Shown in pieces: positions 9,433 through 17,814 of a DNA stretch of 64,000 bases; positions within the stretch are counted from its first letter, which is position 1; each line of letters starts with the position of its first letter. The translations under genes were made by a program, and so were the position numbers. The stretch comes from Pseudoalteromonas luteoviolacea (GTDB lineage: Bacteria > Pseudomonadota > Gammaproteobacteria > Enterobacterales > Alteromonadaceae). The DNA lies in the NCBI RefSeq assembly GCF_021654285.1, contig NZ_JAKFZS010000024.1, forward strand, positions 1-64,000, in the 5' to 3' direction. The notes beneath the pieces are model-generated. The model did no database searches. It was not told the DNA's origin and saw only the letters and a list, made by a program, of their open reading frames with translations.

Positions 9433-10197
9433 CTAGTTGCTTGGCACAATGGTTAATTCAATCCCAAGCGCTTGGATACTGCTTTGTACATCTTGTCGTA
9501 TGCCCTTATCGGTGATCAGATGGTTGATCTTATGCGCAGGCACAATCTGGTAAGTTTTGGTTTTATCTAGTTTGTCATGAGGTCCCATTAAAACGGTGCG
9601 ATCAGCTTGCTCAATGGTGGCTCGCAATACTTCAGCTTCTTCAAGGTAACTGACGCAAAAGCCGTGCTTGGCATGAAATGCACAGATCCCCATAAAAACG
9701 ATATCAAAGCGGATCTGTTTGAGCATTTCAATGGCACTGTGGCCAACAGTGCGCATAGCGGGCTTAAACATTTTTCCGCCAATTTGGATCACCTGCACCT
9801 GAGGTTGCTGCATGAGATCTTGCACAATCAGCGGGCAACCGGTGACAACAGTTAAAGGTAAGTTGGCTGGCAAGTTTTGTGCGAGGTAACGACACGTTTC
9901 GCCAGAATCAATAACAATGGTTTGTCCCGCTTCAAGCATATTGAGTGCGGGTTCTAAAAAGCGCTTTTTTGAGGGATCCGGTGTATTTAATCTGTCAAAA
10001 TAATCAGGTGTCTCTTCTTGCATCACCAAAGCACCGCCATGAACACGGTGTAACAGTTTTAACTCTCCTAGCTTGTTGAGATCTCGTCTGATCGTGTCTT
10101 CACTGACAGCCAGTGATTTAGCCAACTCCACAGACGTGATCCTGCCATGCAGATTAAGTTGCTCTAATATTAATTGATGTCGTTCTGCCAATAGCAT
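9433..10197 (-). CDS. DeoR-family transcriptional repressor
   Basis: A cytoplasmic repressor of 254 residues. The N-terminal winged helix contains ITSVELAKSLAVSEDTIRRD (residues 20-39) and the HRVHGGA signature that closes the DeoR DNA-binding domain. The C-terminal sugar-phosphate-sensing domain has VIDSGETCRYLAQ and the GKM/GVSYLEEAEV segments. Overall it resembles GlpR/AgaR-type repressors. It diverges from a HAD phosphatase and a SemiSWEET-like transporter, and three operator-like motifs lie in the shared promoter, so it probably controls both itself and those genes in response to a sugar phosphate. The effector cannot be read from sequence. Confidence 0.9.
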   Translation of the reverse strand: MLLAERHQLILEQLNLHGRITSVELAKSLAVSEDTIRRDLNKLGELKLLHRVHGGALVMQEETPDYFDRLNTPDPSKKRFLEPALNMLEAGQTIVIDSGETCRYLAQNLPANLPLTVVTGCPLIVQDLMQQPQVQVIQIGGKMFKPAMRTVGHSAIEMLKQIRFDIVFMGICAFHAKHGFCVSYLEEAEVLRATIEQADRTVLMGPHDKLDKTKTYQIVPAHKINHLITDKGIRQDVQSSIQALGIELTIVPSN

Positions 10198-10200
10198 TTT

Positions 10201-10316
10201 GCATGTTCCTGCGCTTTTTTGCCGAATTTTACTTGATCTTAGGGGGATCGCAAGCGTATTATTTGCATGTATATGCGTTTTTTTGCGTCTTTAAACTTTT
10301 ATTTGCGTGTTCTTGC
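10201..10316. promoter_or_regulatory. three operator-like motifs for the DeoR repressor
   Basis: Related 12-bp motifs of the form GC(A/G)TGTnnnTGC occur at 10201-10212 (GCATGTTCCTGC), 10265-10276 (GCATGTATATGC, with GCAT/ATGC symmetry) and 10305-10316 (GCGTGTTCTTGC). The last two are 40 bp apart, close to four helical turns, and each is flanked by T-runs. They fill the divergent promoter between the repressor gene and the HAD gene. That they bind this repressor is inference. Confidence 0.6.
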
Positions 10317-10336
10317 CTGTTTAAATGGAGGGAAAT

Positions 10337-10990
10337 ATGGATTATTACTGTAATTTGTCAAAGTACCGAGGTGCTATTTTTGATATGGATGGCACACTTG
10401 TCGATTCTGATACCGCGATTGCCAAAGCCATTGCGCCTTGGTGCCAACGGCATCAGCTCGATATTGAGCAAGTATTAAAAGATGGCCGAGGTGTTCGTTT
10501 CGAAGATTATGTAAAGCAACACTTACCACACTTGGATCTTCACCAAGAAGTTAAGCATTTTGAAGGTGCAGAGGCCACATTTGCAAAGTATGTTGAAGAG
10601 ATTGCTGGCGCAAAGACTTTCCTTACTCATTTTCAGCACTTGAACTTACCATGGGCGTTAGCGACTTCAGCAGATCGTGATAATGCATTGAAAAGGATGC
10701 AAACATGCGGCTTACCGAAACCCATGCATTTAATCGGGGCGGAAGATGTCCAACAAGGTAAGCCAGACCCTGAGCCTTTCACCGCGGCTGCAAGTAAGCT
10801 GGGCTTGCCCTGTCGTGAATGTGTGGTGTTTGAAGACTCTGATGCTGGCGTTCAAGGTGCATTATCTGCCGGGTGTGACGTGGTGGTAGTCGGGCGGTTT
10901 TGTCAGCTATCACATCCCAACATTGTGGCTAGGATAAATGACTATACAAATTGGAATGCAAAGCTGCTGCATGGGAGGCAAGCATGTTGA
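10337..10990 (+). CDS. HAD-family sugar-phosphate phosphatase
   Basis: A haloacid-dehalogenase subfamily IA hydrolase of 217 residues, similar in plan to YniC/YfbT sugar phosphatases. The start at 10337 is chosen because GGAGGG at 10327-10332 is correctly spaced for it; an in-frame ATG at 10325 would overlap that site. Motif I is FDMDGTLVDSD (D16, D18), motif II is LATSA, motif III is QGKPDPEPF and motif IV is VFEDSDAGVQGA. It acts in the cytoplasm on small phosphorylated compounds. The stop codon overlaps the start region of the SemiSWEET-like gene, so the two are translationally coupled. It is probably repressed by the divergent DeoR protein. Confidence 0.88.
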   Translation: MDYYCNLSKYRGAIFDMDGTLVDSDTAIAKAIAPWCQRHQLDIEQVLKDGRGVRFEDYVKQHLPHLDLHQEVKHFEGAEATFAKYVEEIAGAKTFLTHFQHLNLPWALATSADRDNALKRMQTCGLPKPMHLIGAEDVQQGKPDPEPFTAAASKLGLPCRECVVFEDSDAGVQGALSAGCDVVVVGRFCQLSHPNIVARINDYTNWNAKLLHGRQAC

Positions 10991-11271
10991 AATTGACTTG
11001 GGCGCACTTTTTAATGAGCAGTGAACGTCACTGGGATATGGCTGGCGTATTGTTTGGGGGAATAGGCGCCTTTGCACTGCTTGGGCAATTACTCAATGAA
11101 CTTAATCGCCAAGGCGATAGCACTTTATCTATGAGCTTTTTATTGGGTTATGTCGTGGTCTTTATGTTTTGGCTGCTTTATGGCTTGAGGTTTAAACGCC
11201 CAGCTATTGTGATAACGAATACCATATGCTTGATATTGCAAGCTTCGCTTCTGCTGGTTGTCATTGGATAA
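10984..11271 (+). CDS. SemiSWEET-like small sugar transporter
   Basis: A 95-residue membrane protein. The start at 10984 (ATG) lies just before the HAD stop at 10988-10990. It has three hydrophobic helices (about residues 20-40, 47-66 and 72-94). The segment FWLLYGLRFKRPAIVITNTI followed by a hydrophobic end matches the conserved end of SemiSWEET/MtN3 proteins (WLIYG...NxxxL), which dimerise to form a sugar uniporter; the normal length is 85-100. The PQ motif of helix 1 is not clear (GQLL is present instead). Coupling to a sugar phosphatase under a DeoR regulator supports a sugar-handling role. The family call comes from pattern recognition only. Confidence 0.65.
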   Translation: MLKLTWAHFLMSSERHWDMAGVLFGGIGAFALLGQLLNELNRQGDSTLSMSFLLGYVVVFMFWLLYGLRFKRPAIVITNTICLILQASLLLVVIG

Positions 11272-11272
11272 A

Positions 11273-11290
11273 AAGGGGGAAAGCCCCCTT
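11273..11290. terminator. bidirectional terminator
   Basis: AAGGGGG / CCCCCTT with a 4-base loop lies between the convergent SemiSWEET-like gene and the secreted-protein gene. On the minus strand it is followed by TTTTTA, so it mainly serves the minus-strand gene. Confidence 0.7.
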
Positions 11291-11301
11291 CTAAAAACTC
11301 C

Positions 11302-12783
11302 CTATAACTGCTGATAAAAGGGAGGTGCATCATTATTGAGTTTAAATATACCAGGGACACCCGATTGGCAGTTTTTGCCGGGCTCATATTGGCAAACACT
11401 GAGTGTATTGCGCGTAAACTTGGTGATTTCAAAAATGTATTCTTGCTGATTGATATAGGTATGCAGTTTACCTTCAATCACTGCAAAGGTGCCGTTACCT
11501 TGTTCAGTTGAGACTTGATTGACGATTTTACCGTCCATGTCAGGCAGTGCTGAAAATGAATATGTGCTGCTTTGTCCTTGTATCTCTAGTGTTAAGTGAG
11601 CAAGGCGTAAAAAGTCGCTATCAAATGAAGTTACGTCCAATTGATCATTGTGCTCGACTTTCATTATCCATTTACCCCCATTTTGTAATGGGCCTTGTGG
11701 GTAGGCTTCAGTATTCATATTGTAGTTCAGATACAAGGTGTTACCTTGCTTAGCGATGAGTTCGTAATAGAACTCGCAGCTGATGTAACAGGTATTGTCA
11801 GGACAGGTGTAAACATCTCCCATTAATGGATGAGTCAGTTTTTTGCGTACCATATGTGTTTGTTGGTTGATAGACCAGTTTGTAGCGGTGCCTACAACCC
11901 CTGGGACAGCAATATTATCTGGGTAAAAGTGGTGTTTGGTAAACTGTGTTTGCCATTGACCTGTGACCAGCTCTTCATTTAGCACTGTATCTTGCTGCGC
12001 TATCATGTGTCCGTGCAGCCATTCACTGGTTTGATTTATCTGATTAGTACGTTTGGCGATAAAGCGCAGACCGATATCATCAATGTGGTTAAAAATGCGT
12101 AAAACATACCTTGTTTTATCTTCACCATTTTGGAAATTAATAATTAGTCGTTTATCGCTTATTCGCCAATTGGCTCTGCTTTGTACACCATTCCAATGCT
12201 CAACTGTACCTGTGCCATTTGAATGGAAAGTAACTTTTGCTGTTGTTTTTTCATGCGTATCTGAGTCGTTTGGTCGGGTTATTTCATCTACATAATCTAT
12301 CACCCAAGTTTTGCCGATGAGCTCAAGATGCCAAGGGTGAAGTTGGTGTGGTTTAATAAGTGTCGCCGCGAACTGCTGTGAAAAAGTCGTTAGTCGTGTA
12401 TTCGCCTCTTTATGCCAGATCTCAAAATGTTGTGTGTAGTGTGTTTTTTCTTTTAAATGAGTGGGCTCAAAAGTGAAAGCAACTAATTTTAATACATGTG
12501 TTTCCTGATTGGAAAGAGAGTCTTCACCAAGCACTTGTGGCTGAGCTAATTGCACTTGTATGAGGTTTTTAGGGAGTTTTTGCCATGTACCAGTTAATTG
12601 CTCAGTTCTGAAAATCGAAGCGTGGCCATCCGCTTTTAAAGAAATTTTATAGGCATTACTAAATTGTTCTTCATCGAGTAAAAAGTAATGGCCCTTTAAC
12701 TGAGTTGAAGCGGCATGTGCAAGCACAGAGCTTAAACTGAGCACAGTGAGTATCACTAGCGATATTATTGTTCTTAACTTCAT
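11302..12783 (-). CDS. secreted protein of unknown function
   Basis: A predicted exported protein of 493 residues that I do not recognise. The start at 12783 follows AAGGA at good spacing and opens a clear signal peptide (MKLRTIISLVILTVLSLSS, cleavage near AHA-AS); upstream in-frame ATGs lack that spacing. The body is built of short beta-strands and repeats a lipocalin-like pattern of Gly-x-Trp motifs (LTGTWQKL, VTGQWQTQF, GTVEHWNG), which suggests two or three small beta-barrel modules. Four Cys cluster around CPDNTCYISC near the centre and two more near the C-terminus, consistent with disulphides in the periplasm or outside. It stands alone between two terminators and interrupts the usual rluA-rapA neighbourhood. 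Confidence 0.7.
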   Translation of the reverse strand: MKLRTIISLVILTVLSLSSVLAHAASTQLKGHYFLLDEEQFSNAYKISLKADGHASIFRTEQLTGTWQKLPKNLIQVQLAQPQVLGEDSLSNQETHVLKLVAFTFEPTHLKEKTHYTQHFEIWHKEANTRLTTFSQQFAATLIKPHQLHPWHLELIGKTWVIDYVDEITRPNDSDTHEKTTAKVTFHSNGTGTVEHWNGVQSRANWRISDKRLIINFQNGEDKTRYVLRIFNHIDDIGLRFIAKRTNQINQTSEWLHGHMIAQQDTVLNEELVTGQWQTQFTKHHFYPDNIAVPGVVGTATNWSINQQTHMVRKKLTHPLMGDVYTCPDNTCYISCEFYYELIAKQGNTLYLNYNMNTEAYPQGPLQNGGKWIMKVEHNDQLDVTSFDSDFLRLAHLTLEIQGQSSTYSFSALPDMDGKIVNQVSTEQGNGTFAVIEGKLHTYINQQEYIFEITKFTRNTLSVCQYEPGKNCQSGVPGIFKLNNDAPPFYQQL

Positions 12784-12908
12784 TATTATCATTTCCTTGA
12801 TTGTTGGAATATTAACCAACTTATCAAGTAGATGATTTATTCACAATAACTCAGAAAAGAATATGAAATTAATAATAGGGAGGCACAATGAAGCATGAGA
12901 GGTTTAAA

Positions 12909-12945
12909 AACAGGCAATAAAATGTACTCTTATTGCCTGTTTTTT
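12909..12945. terminator. terminator downstream of rapA
   Basis: A perfect 12-bp stem (AACAGGCAATAA / TTATTGCCTGTT) with a 9-base loop has T-runs on both sides, so it can act in either direction. It lies between the rapA stop and the promoter of the secreted-protein gene. Confidence 0.85.
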
Positions 12946-12954
12946 GGTTTGAAA

Positions 12955-15852
12955 TTACTGGTTAGCAACCACAATTAAACGGATCGCATCCAGTTTTACC
13001 TGCGCTTTAGAGATGTGCTCACTGAGCTGTGCTTTTTGCTTATCAAACACCTGAATCTCTTCATCACGGATATTTGGATTAATCGCTTTGAGTGCACTTA
13101 AACGAGTTTGCTCTTCGTCTAAGCGTGTTTGCATATCTGCTTGAGCCTGACTTTGCAATGTGTCTAGTTGCTGATTAGCAATATCCGTCGCCTTGGCAAT
13201 AAGTGGGTGGATCCCCGATTGCAATGCATTGGCTAGCTTGCTGGCAGTTTGGCGTCCTACAGCAGACAGCTGCTGGTTAAATGCATCAAATGCGACATTC
13301 TCAGCCAAGTTATTACCTGTTTTATCCATCAATACACGAATAGGTGTAGGCGGCAAGAAACGACCCACTTGCAGCGACTTAGGCGCAGAGGTTTCGGCAA
13401 CGTAAATTAGCTCAACAAAGAAAGTGCCTACTGGCAGTTTGTTGTTTTTCAATAGCGCCACGGATGCGCAGCCGAAGTCATCATCACAGATCATGTCCAT
13501 AACGCCTTCAACCATTGGGTGATCCCAACTGATGAATTGCGCATCTTCTTGAGATAGTGAAGTTGATCTGTCAAATGTTACTGTCATGCCATCGTCTTTC
13601 AAACATGGGAATGACGGATTAAGCATGTGCTCTGTGGGTTTAAGAATAATGGTGTTCTCGCCTTTGTCTTCTTGGTTTACACCAAAAATATCAAACACAT
13701 TAATCATATAAGCTGGCAAGACTACATCATCATCGAGTTTCTCAATTTCAGTGACGATTTGCTCTGCACGACCTTGGCCGCTTGAGTGCAGTTCAAGAAG
13801 CCTGTCTCGACCTTGTTCCATTTTTGCACGCAGCACTTTGTTTTGCTTGGCAACTTGCTCAAGTAATGGATCTAGTTCTTCTTCATCACAGTTATGCGCC
13901 GCGATAAATTCAAGCAGATCTTCAGAGAACTCTTTGTAAAGCAATTGACCGGTTGTGCTGGTGGTTTCGAATGCATCTAATGCTTCGTTATACCAACGCA
14001 ATAGCACTTCTTGAGCGGTATTGGCAAAGTAAGGTACATGAATATTGACGTCATGTTGTTGACCAATACGGTCAAGTCGACCGATACGCTGTTCTAACAA
14101 ATCTGGATTTAGTGGCAGATCGAACAACACGAGGTGATGTGAAAACTGGAAGTTACGACCTTCAGATCCTATCTCAGAACATAACAACACTTGTGCACTG
14201 TCATATTCATCAGCAAAGTAAGCGGCCGCGCGGTCACGTTCAATGATTGACATACCTTCATGGAATACTGCTGAACGAATGCCTTCGCGCTCGCGTAAAG
14301 TTTGCTCGAGGCTGATTGCTGTTTGTGCTTCGGCACAGATCAAAAGCACTTTTTCGTGCTTTAACTCTTTAAGCTTTTCAATCAACCAATTAACGCGTGG
14401 ATCAAACTGGGTCCAACTGGCGCTTTCACCTTCAAACTCCTGAAAGATTTTTTCAGGGAATAGGGCGCGTAATGCGCTTTTCTCTGCAGTTTGGATACCG
14501 CCCATACTACCAAGGACTGACATAGCCGTTTTATATTGCTTTGGCATGTCAACTGGGTGCGCATGGACTTTACGACCGGGATAGCCATCAATGCCACTGC
14601 GGCTGTTACGGAACAAGATACGGCCTGTACCATGACGGTCAAGTAACATGCCTAATAGCTCTTGCTTCGCTTCTTGTTCTTTTGTAGCAACGCGCTTAAG
14701 AAGTTCTGAGATATCTGTTTCTTTTAGAAGCTCAGTAATGGTCGCGGTCGCTTTGTCGTCTAACTGCGTATCTTGCAGTAGTTGATTCGCCGCATCCGCA
14801 ATTTCTTTATAGTTACTTTCTTCTGCAACAAACGCGTCATAGTCATAGAATCTATCTGGGTCTAATAACTGCAGGCGAGCAAAGTGGCTGCGATGGCCTA
14901 ATTGATCAGGTGTCGCGGTCAATAAGATGAGACCCGGGATATCTTGGCTGAGTTCAGCAATGCGCTGATATTCAGTACTTGGTTTATCTTTTTCTACGGT
15001 AAGGTGGTGCGCTTCATCGACCACAAGCAGGTCCCAATCCGCAAGGGTTGCTTGCTCAAACCAGCGACGTTTCTTAGTGATAAACTCAAGGCTGACCAAA
15101 ACCAATTGCTCGGTCTCGAACACATTAGGTGAGTCTGCAAATGCTTCGTCGCAACGCTCTTCATCAAAGATGGAGAAACGTAAGTTGAAGCGGCGTAACA
15201 TTTCTACTAACCACTGGTGTTGCAAGCTTTCTGGTACCGCAATTAGTACACGGCTAGCACGACCAGTTAGGATCTGCTGATGCAAAATCATACCGGCTTC
15301 AATGGTTTTACCCAAGCCCACTTCATCAGACAATAAAACACGTGGTGCAAAGCGTTGTCCCACTTCATCAGCGATATACAGCTGGTGTGGAATTAAGCTG
15401 GCACGTTGGCCGATTAGGCCTTTAAGATGAGATTGTTGACGGTTAAATTGGTGCTGCCATGTTTGATAACGCAATGTATAGCGGTCAAACCTATCCACTT
15501 GACCTGCAAATAGTCTGTCCTGTGGCTTATTAAACTTAATAAAATGATCTAAAAAGGTTTCTTTAAGGCTGACGGTTTCTTCTGTGTCTAGACGAACACC
15601 ATGATAGCAAAGCAGATCCCCTTGCTCTTCGATGCTCTCTACACGCATTTCCCATTCTTCAACACTGCGGATCACATCCCCAGGATTAAATGCTACTCGA
15701 GTCACCGGCGCTTCTTGTACAGAATAAACGCGGTTTTCTCCACTGGCGGGAAACAGAATGGTTACTTGTCTACCTTCTAAGGCGACAATGGCCCCTAAAC
15801 CCAAATCTGATTCGGTATCGCTTATCCAGCGCTGACCTAAGGAAAAATTCAT
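12955..15852 (-). CDS. rapA: RNA polymerase-associated protein RapA
   Basis: A SWI2/SNF2-family ATPase that binds RNA polymerase and helps recycle it after termination. The protein is 965 residues, almost the E. coli length (968). The order is: two N-terminal Tudor-like beta domains (FSLGQRWISDTESDLGLG start), Walker A DEVGLGKT at 176-183, the DEAH box at 279-282, the helicase C-terminal lobe with EIGSEGRNFQF and EQRIGRLDRIGQ, then a spacer and a C-terminal alpha/beta region ending in a coiled coil. All motifs are intact. It is monocistronic with its own terminator. Confidence 0.97.
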   Translation of the reverse strand: MNFSLGQRWISDTESDLGLGAIVALEGRQVTILFPASGENRVYSVQEAPVTRVAFNPGDVIRSVEEWEMRVESIEEQGDLLCYHGVRLDTEETVSLKETFLDHFIKFNKPQDRLFAGQVDRFDRYTLRYQTWQHQFNRQQSHLKGLIGQRASLIPHQLYIADEVGQRFAPRVLLSDEVGLGKTIEAGMILHQQILTGRASRVLIAVPESLQHQWLVEMLRRFNLRFSIFDEERCDEAFADSPNVFETEQLVLVSLEFITKKRRWFEQATLADWDLLVVDEAHHLTVEKDKPSTEYQRIAELSQDIPGLILLTATPDQLGHRSHFARLQLLDPDRFYDYDAFVAEESNYKEIADAANQLLQDTQLDDKATATITELLKETDISELLKRVATKEQEAKQELLGMLLDRHGTGRILFRNSRSGIDGYPGRKVHAHPVDMPKQYKTAMSVLGSMGGIQTAEKSALRALFPEKIFQEFEGESASWTQFDPRVNWLIEKLKELKHEKVLLICAEAQTAISLEQTLREREGIRSAVFHEGMSIIERDRAAAYFADEYDSAQVLLCSEIGSEGRNFQFSHHLVLFDLPLNPDLLEQRIGRLDRIGQQHDVNIHVPYFANTAQEVLLRWYNEALDAFETTSTTGQLLYKEFSEDLLEFIAAHNCDEEELDPLLEQVAKQNKVLRAKMEQGRDRLLELHSSGQGRAEQIVTEIEKLDDDVVLPAYMINVFDIFGVNQEDKGENTIILKPTEHMLNPSFPCLKDDGMTVTFDRSTSLSQEDAQFISWDHPMVEGVMDMICDDDFGCASVALLKNNKLPVGTFFVELIYVAETSAPKSLQVGRFLPPTPIRVLMDKTGNNLAENVAFDAFNQQLSAVGRQTASKLANALQSGIHPLIAKATDIANQQLDTLQSQAQADMQTRLDEEQTRLSALKAINPNIRDEEIQVFDKQKAQLSEHISKAQVKLDAIRLIVVANQ

Positions 15853-16263
15853 GGTTTTCTCATCTTCGCAGAAAAAAGGCGGCTATGTTACCGAGAAGCA
15901 AAGCCTTGTTCAAGATTGTAAAAACACAATAAATGTGCCTTACAGCGTGGTATTGCGTGGGTTTTACAAGATAACTGATTCATATTCGTTGTTTGCTCAC
16001 CGTTGATTGTTTTTTATTGTGCAATAGTGGCTATTAAGCATAGTCAAACATCACTATTATTGGAGATAAAATATACGAATTGAATCATTAAAAAAAGTGG
16101 TACAGGGGGAGTGTGGAAATAAAAAGGGACATTTCGGCAAAAGGTTTTTTGTCATGAAAACGACTTTTGTGACAAATAGACTAAAATTAAGTTAGAGCGA
16201 TGTATTGTGTGGCGAGCAATACACAGTTCAATCATAGAAATTGCAGACGAATAGGAATGCACT
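15853..16263. other. intergenic region between rapA and phoH
   Basis: This divergent region of 411 bases holds the promoters of rapA and phoH. I see no open frame or RNA gene. An inverted repeat (TGTATTG / CAATACA, 16201-16223) lies 40 bases before the phoH start and could form a leader hairpin. Confidence 0.4.
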
Positions 16264-17664
16264 ATGGGAAAAGATGACCTCGACCGGAAAATTTATGTAC
16301 TAGACACCAACGTTTTACTTCACGAACCCCTCGCTTACCTTTCCTTCCAAGAACATGATGTTGTGATCCCCATGACCGTGTTAGAAGAACTTGACCACAT
16401 CAAAGATAGAAAACGTGATGTAAGTCGAGATGCAAGAGTTGCTATTAGAAGTTTGGATGATGTTCTGACCAATGCGACTCCAGAGCAAATGCTAGAGGGC
16501 GTTGATTTACCAAAAGTACAGCGTGACCCCAATAAACCTGCCAGCAGTGGCAAGCTCATCATCGTAAACGACCATTTGTATCCAGATAGTATTTCTGGAC
16601 TACCTGGTAATGAAAACGACCACAGTATTATCAACTGTGCGCTACAACTTCAAAAACAATACACAGAAAAGAAAGTAACCTTGGTAACCAAAGACATCAA
16701 TATGCGCCTCAAAGCAAAGGGGGTAGGGCTGAAGTTTGTGGAAGACTACCGAACAGATCAACTCATTGATGACATTAACTTACTGACCTCAGGGTATAAC
16801 AAATTTGAGGGAGACTTTTGGGCAAGTGTGGGTGAGTGCCAAACTGAGCAGCAAGGGAGATACAGTTTACACAAAGTACCAAAATCTCGGATGCCAGAGG
16901 TATTTTATAACGAATACCTTCTTGATGGCGGGGAGCACTTTGCGGCACGTGTAGTGGGATATGATGAAGCACATGTGACGTTAAAAGACATCAGTGTCGA
17001 GCGGTTACTGCATCAGCAAGCTTGGGGCGTTAAGCCCAAAAATGTATATCAAGGGATGGCACTGGATGCACTGTTAGACCCTAACATTGAGCTGGTGGTA
17101 TTAACCGGTCCTGCCGGTTGCGGTAAAACGCTATTGGCATTGGCCAGCGCCCTTGAAATGATCATCGAAAAGGGCATATATGACAAGGTGATCGTGACGC
17201 GAAATACCCCTGAAATCGCAGAAAGTATTGGCTTTTTACCCGGCACCGAGGAAGAGAAAATGGCACCTTGGTTGGCAGCCATTACAGATACGTTGGAGGT
17301 GCTGCATAAACATGACGAAAGCCCAATATCGAGCCGTAATTACATTATGGAAAAGGCCAATATTCAGTTTAAGTCGGTTAACTTTATGCGTGGTCGTAGT
17401 ATTCAAAACGCGGTGGTGATTTTAGATGAGAGCCAAAATTTAACGGCTTCACAGCTTAAAACCATCATTACGCGCTGCGGTGAGGGGACCAAGCTTATCT
17501 GCACAGGTAACTTGGCGCAAATAGACAGTAATTACTTAACGCCAGTGACCTCGGGGCTAACTTATATCGTGGAGCGATTTAAAGACTTTGAGGGCAGTGC
17601 GACCATCAATCTCAATGGGGTTGTTAGAAGTCGATTGGCCTCATTTGCTGAAGAAAACTTGTAA
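16264..17664 (+). CDS. PIN-PhoH family RNase/ATPase
   Basis: A 466-residue fusion of an N-terminal PIN ribonuclease domain and a C-terminal PhoH P-loop domain, like B. subtilis YlaK and mycobacterial PhoH2. PIN acidic residues are visible: D14 (VLDTNVLL), E41/E42 (VLEELDHIK), D119 (ENDHSI) and D143 (VTKDINMRLKAK). Walker A is GPAGCGKT at 282-289 and Walker B is VVILDESQN. The family is thought to unwind and cut RNA using ATP; the physiological role in gammaproteobacteria is not settled. AGGA precedes the start. It is transcribed alone, with a terminator 20 bases downstream of the stop. Confidence 0.92.
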   Translation: MGKDDLDRKIYVLDTNVLLHEPLAYLSFQEHDVVIPMTVLEELDHIKDRKRDVSRDARVAIRSLDDVLTNATPEQMLEGVDLPKVQRDPNKPASSGKLIIVNDHLYPDSISGLPGNENDHSIINCALQLQKQYTEKKVTLVTKDINMRLKAKGVGLKFVEDYRTDQLIDDINLLTSGYNKFEGDFWASVGECQTEQQGRYSLHKVPKSRMPEVFYNEYLLDGGEHFAARVVGYDEAHVTLKDISVERLLHQQAWGVKPKNVYQGMALDALLDPNIELVVLTGPAGCGKTLLALASALEMIIEKGIYDKVIVTRNTPEIAESIGFLPGTEEEKMAPWLAAITDTLEVLHKHDESPISSRNYIMEKANIQFKSVNFMRGRSIQNAVVILDESQNLTASQLKTIITRCGEGTKLICTGNLAQIDSNYLTPVTSGLTYIVERFKDFEGSATINLNGVVRSRLASFAEENL

Positions 17665-17683
17665 TATGTAGCCTGTAAATATC

Positions 17684-17713
17684 AACCAGTGTATTCGATA
17701 TACACTGGTTTTT
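17684..17713 (+). terminator. terminator of the PIN-PhoH gene
   Basis: The stem AACCAGTGTA / TACACTGGTT (10 bp) with a 7-base loop is followed by TTT. It lies 20 bases after the stop codon. Confidence 0.8.
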
Positions 17714-17814
17714 CATTTACAAATAGGGGGGTTACGATGTGAATCACTTGCTTATCTGAACACTGCTCGCTAACCTTTCAAAAAAAGATGGAAAGAACTA
17801 ATACAGGCCATTGA

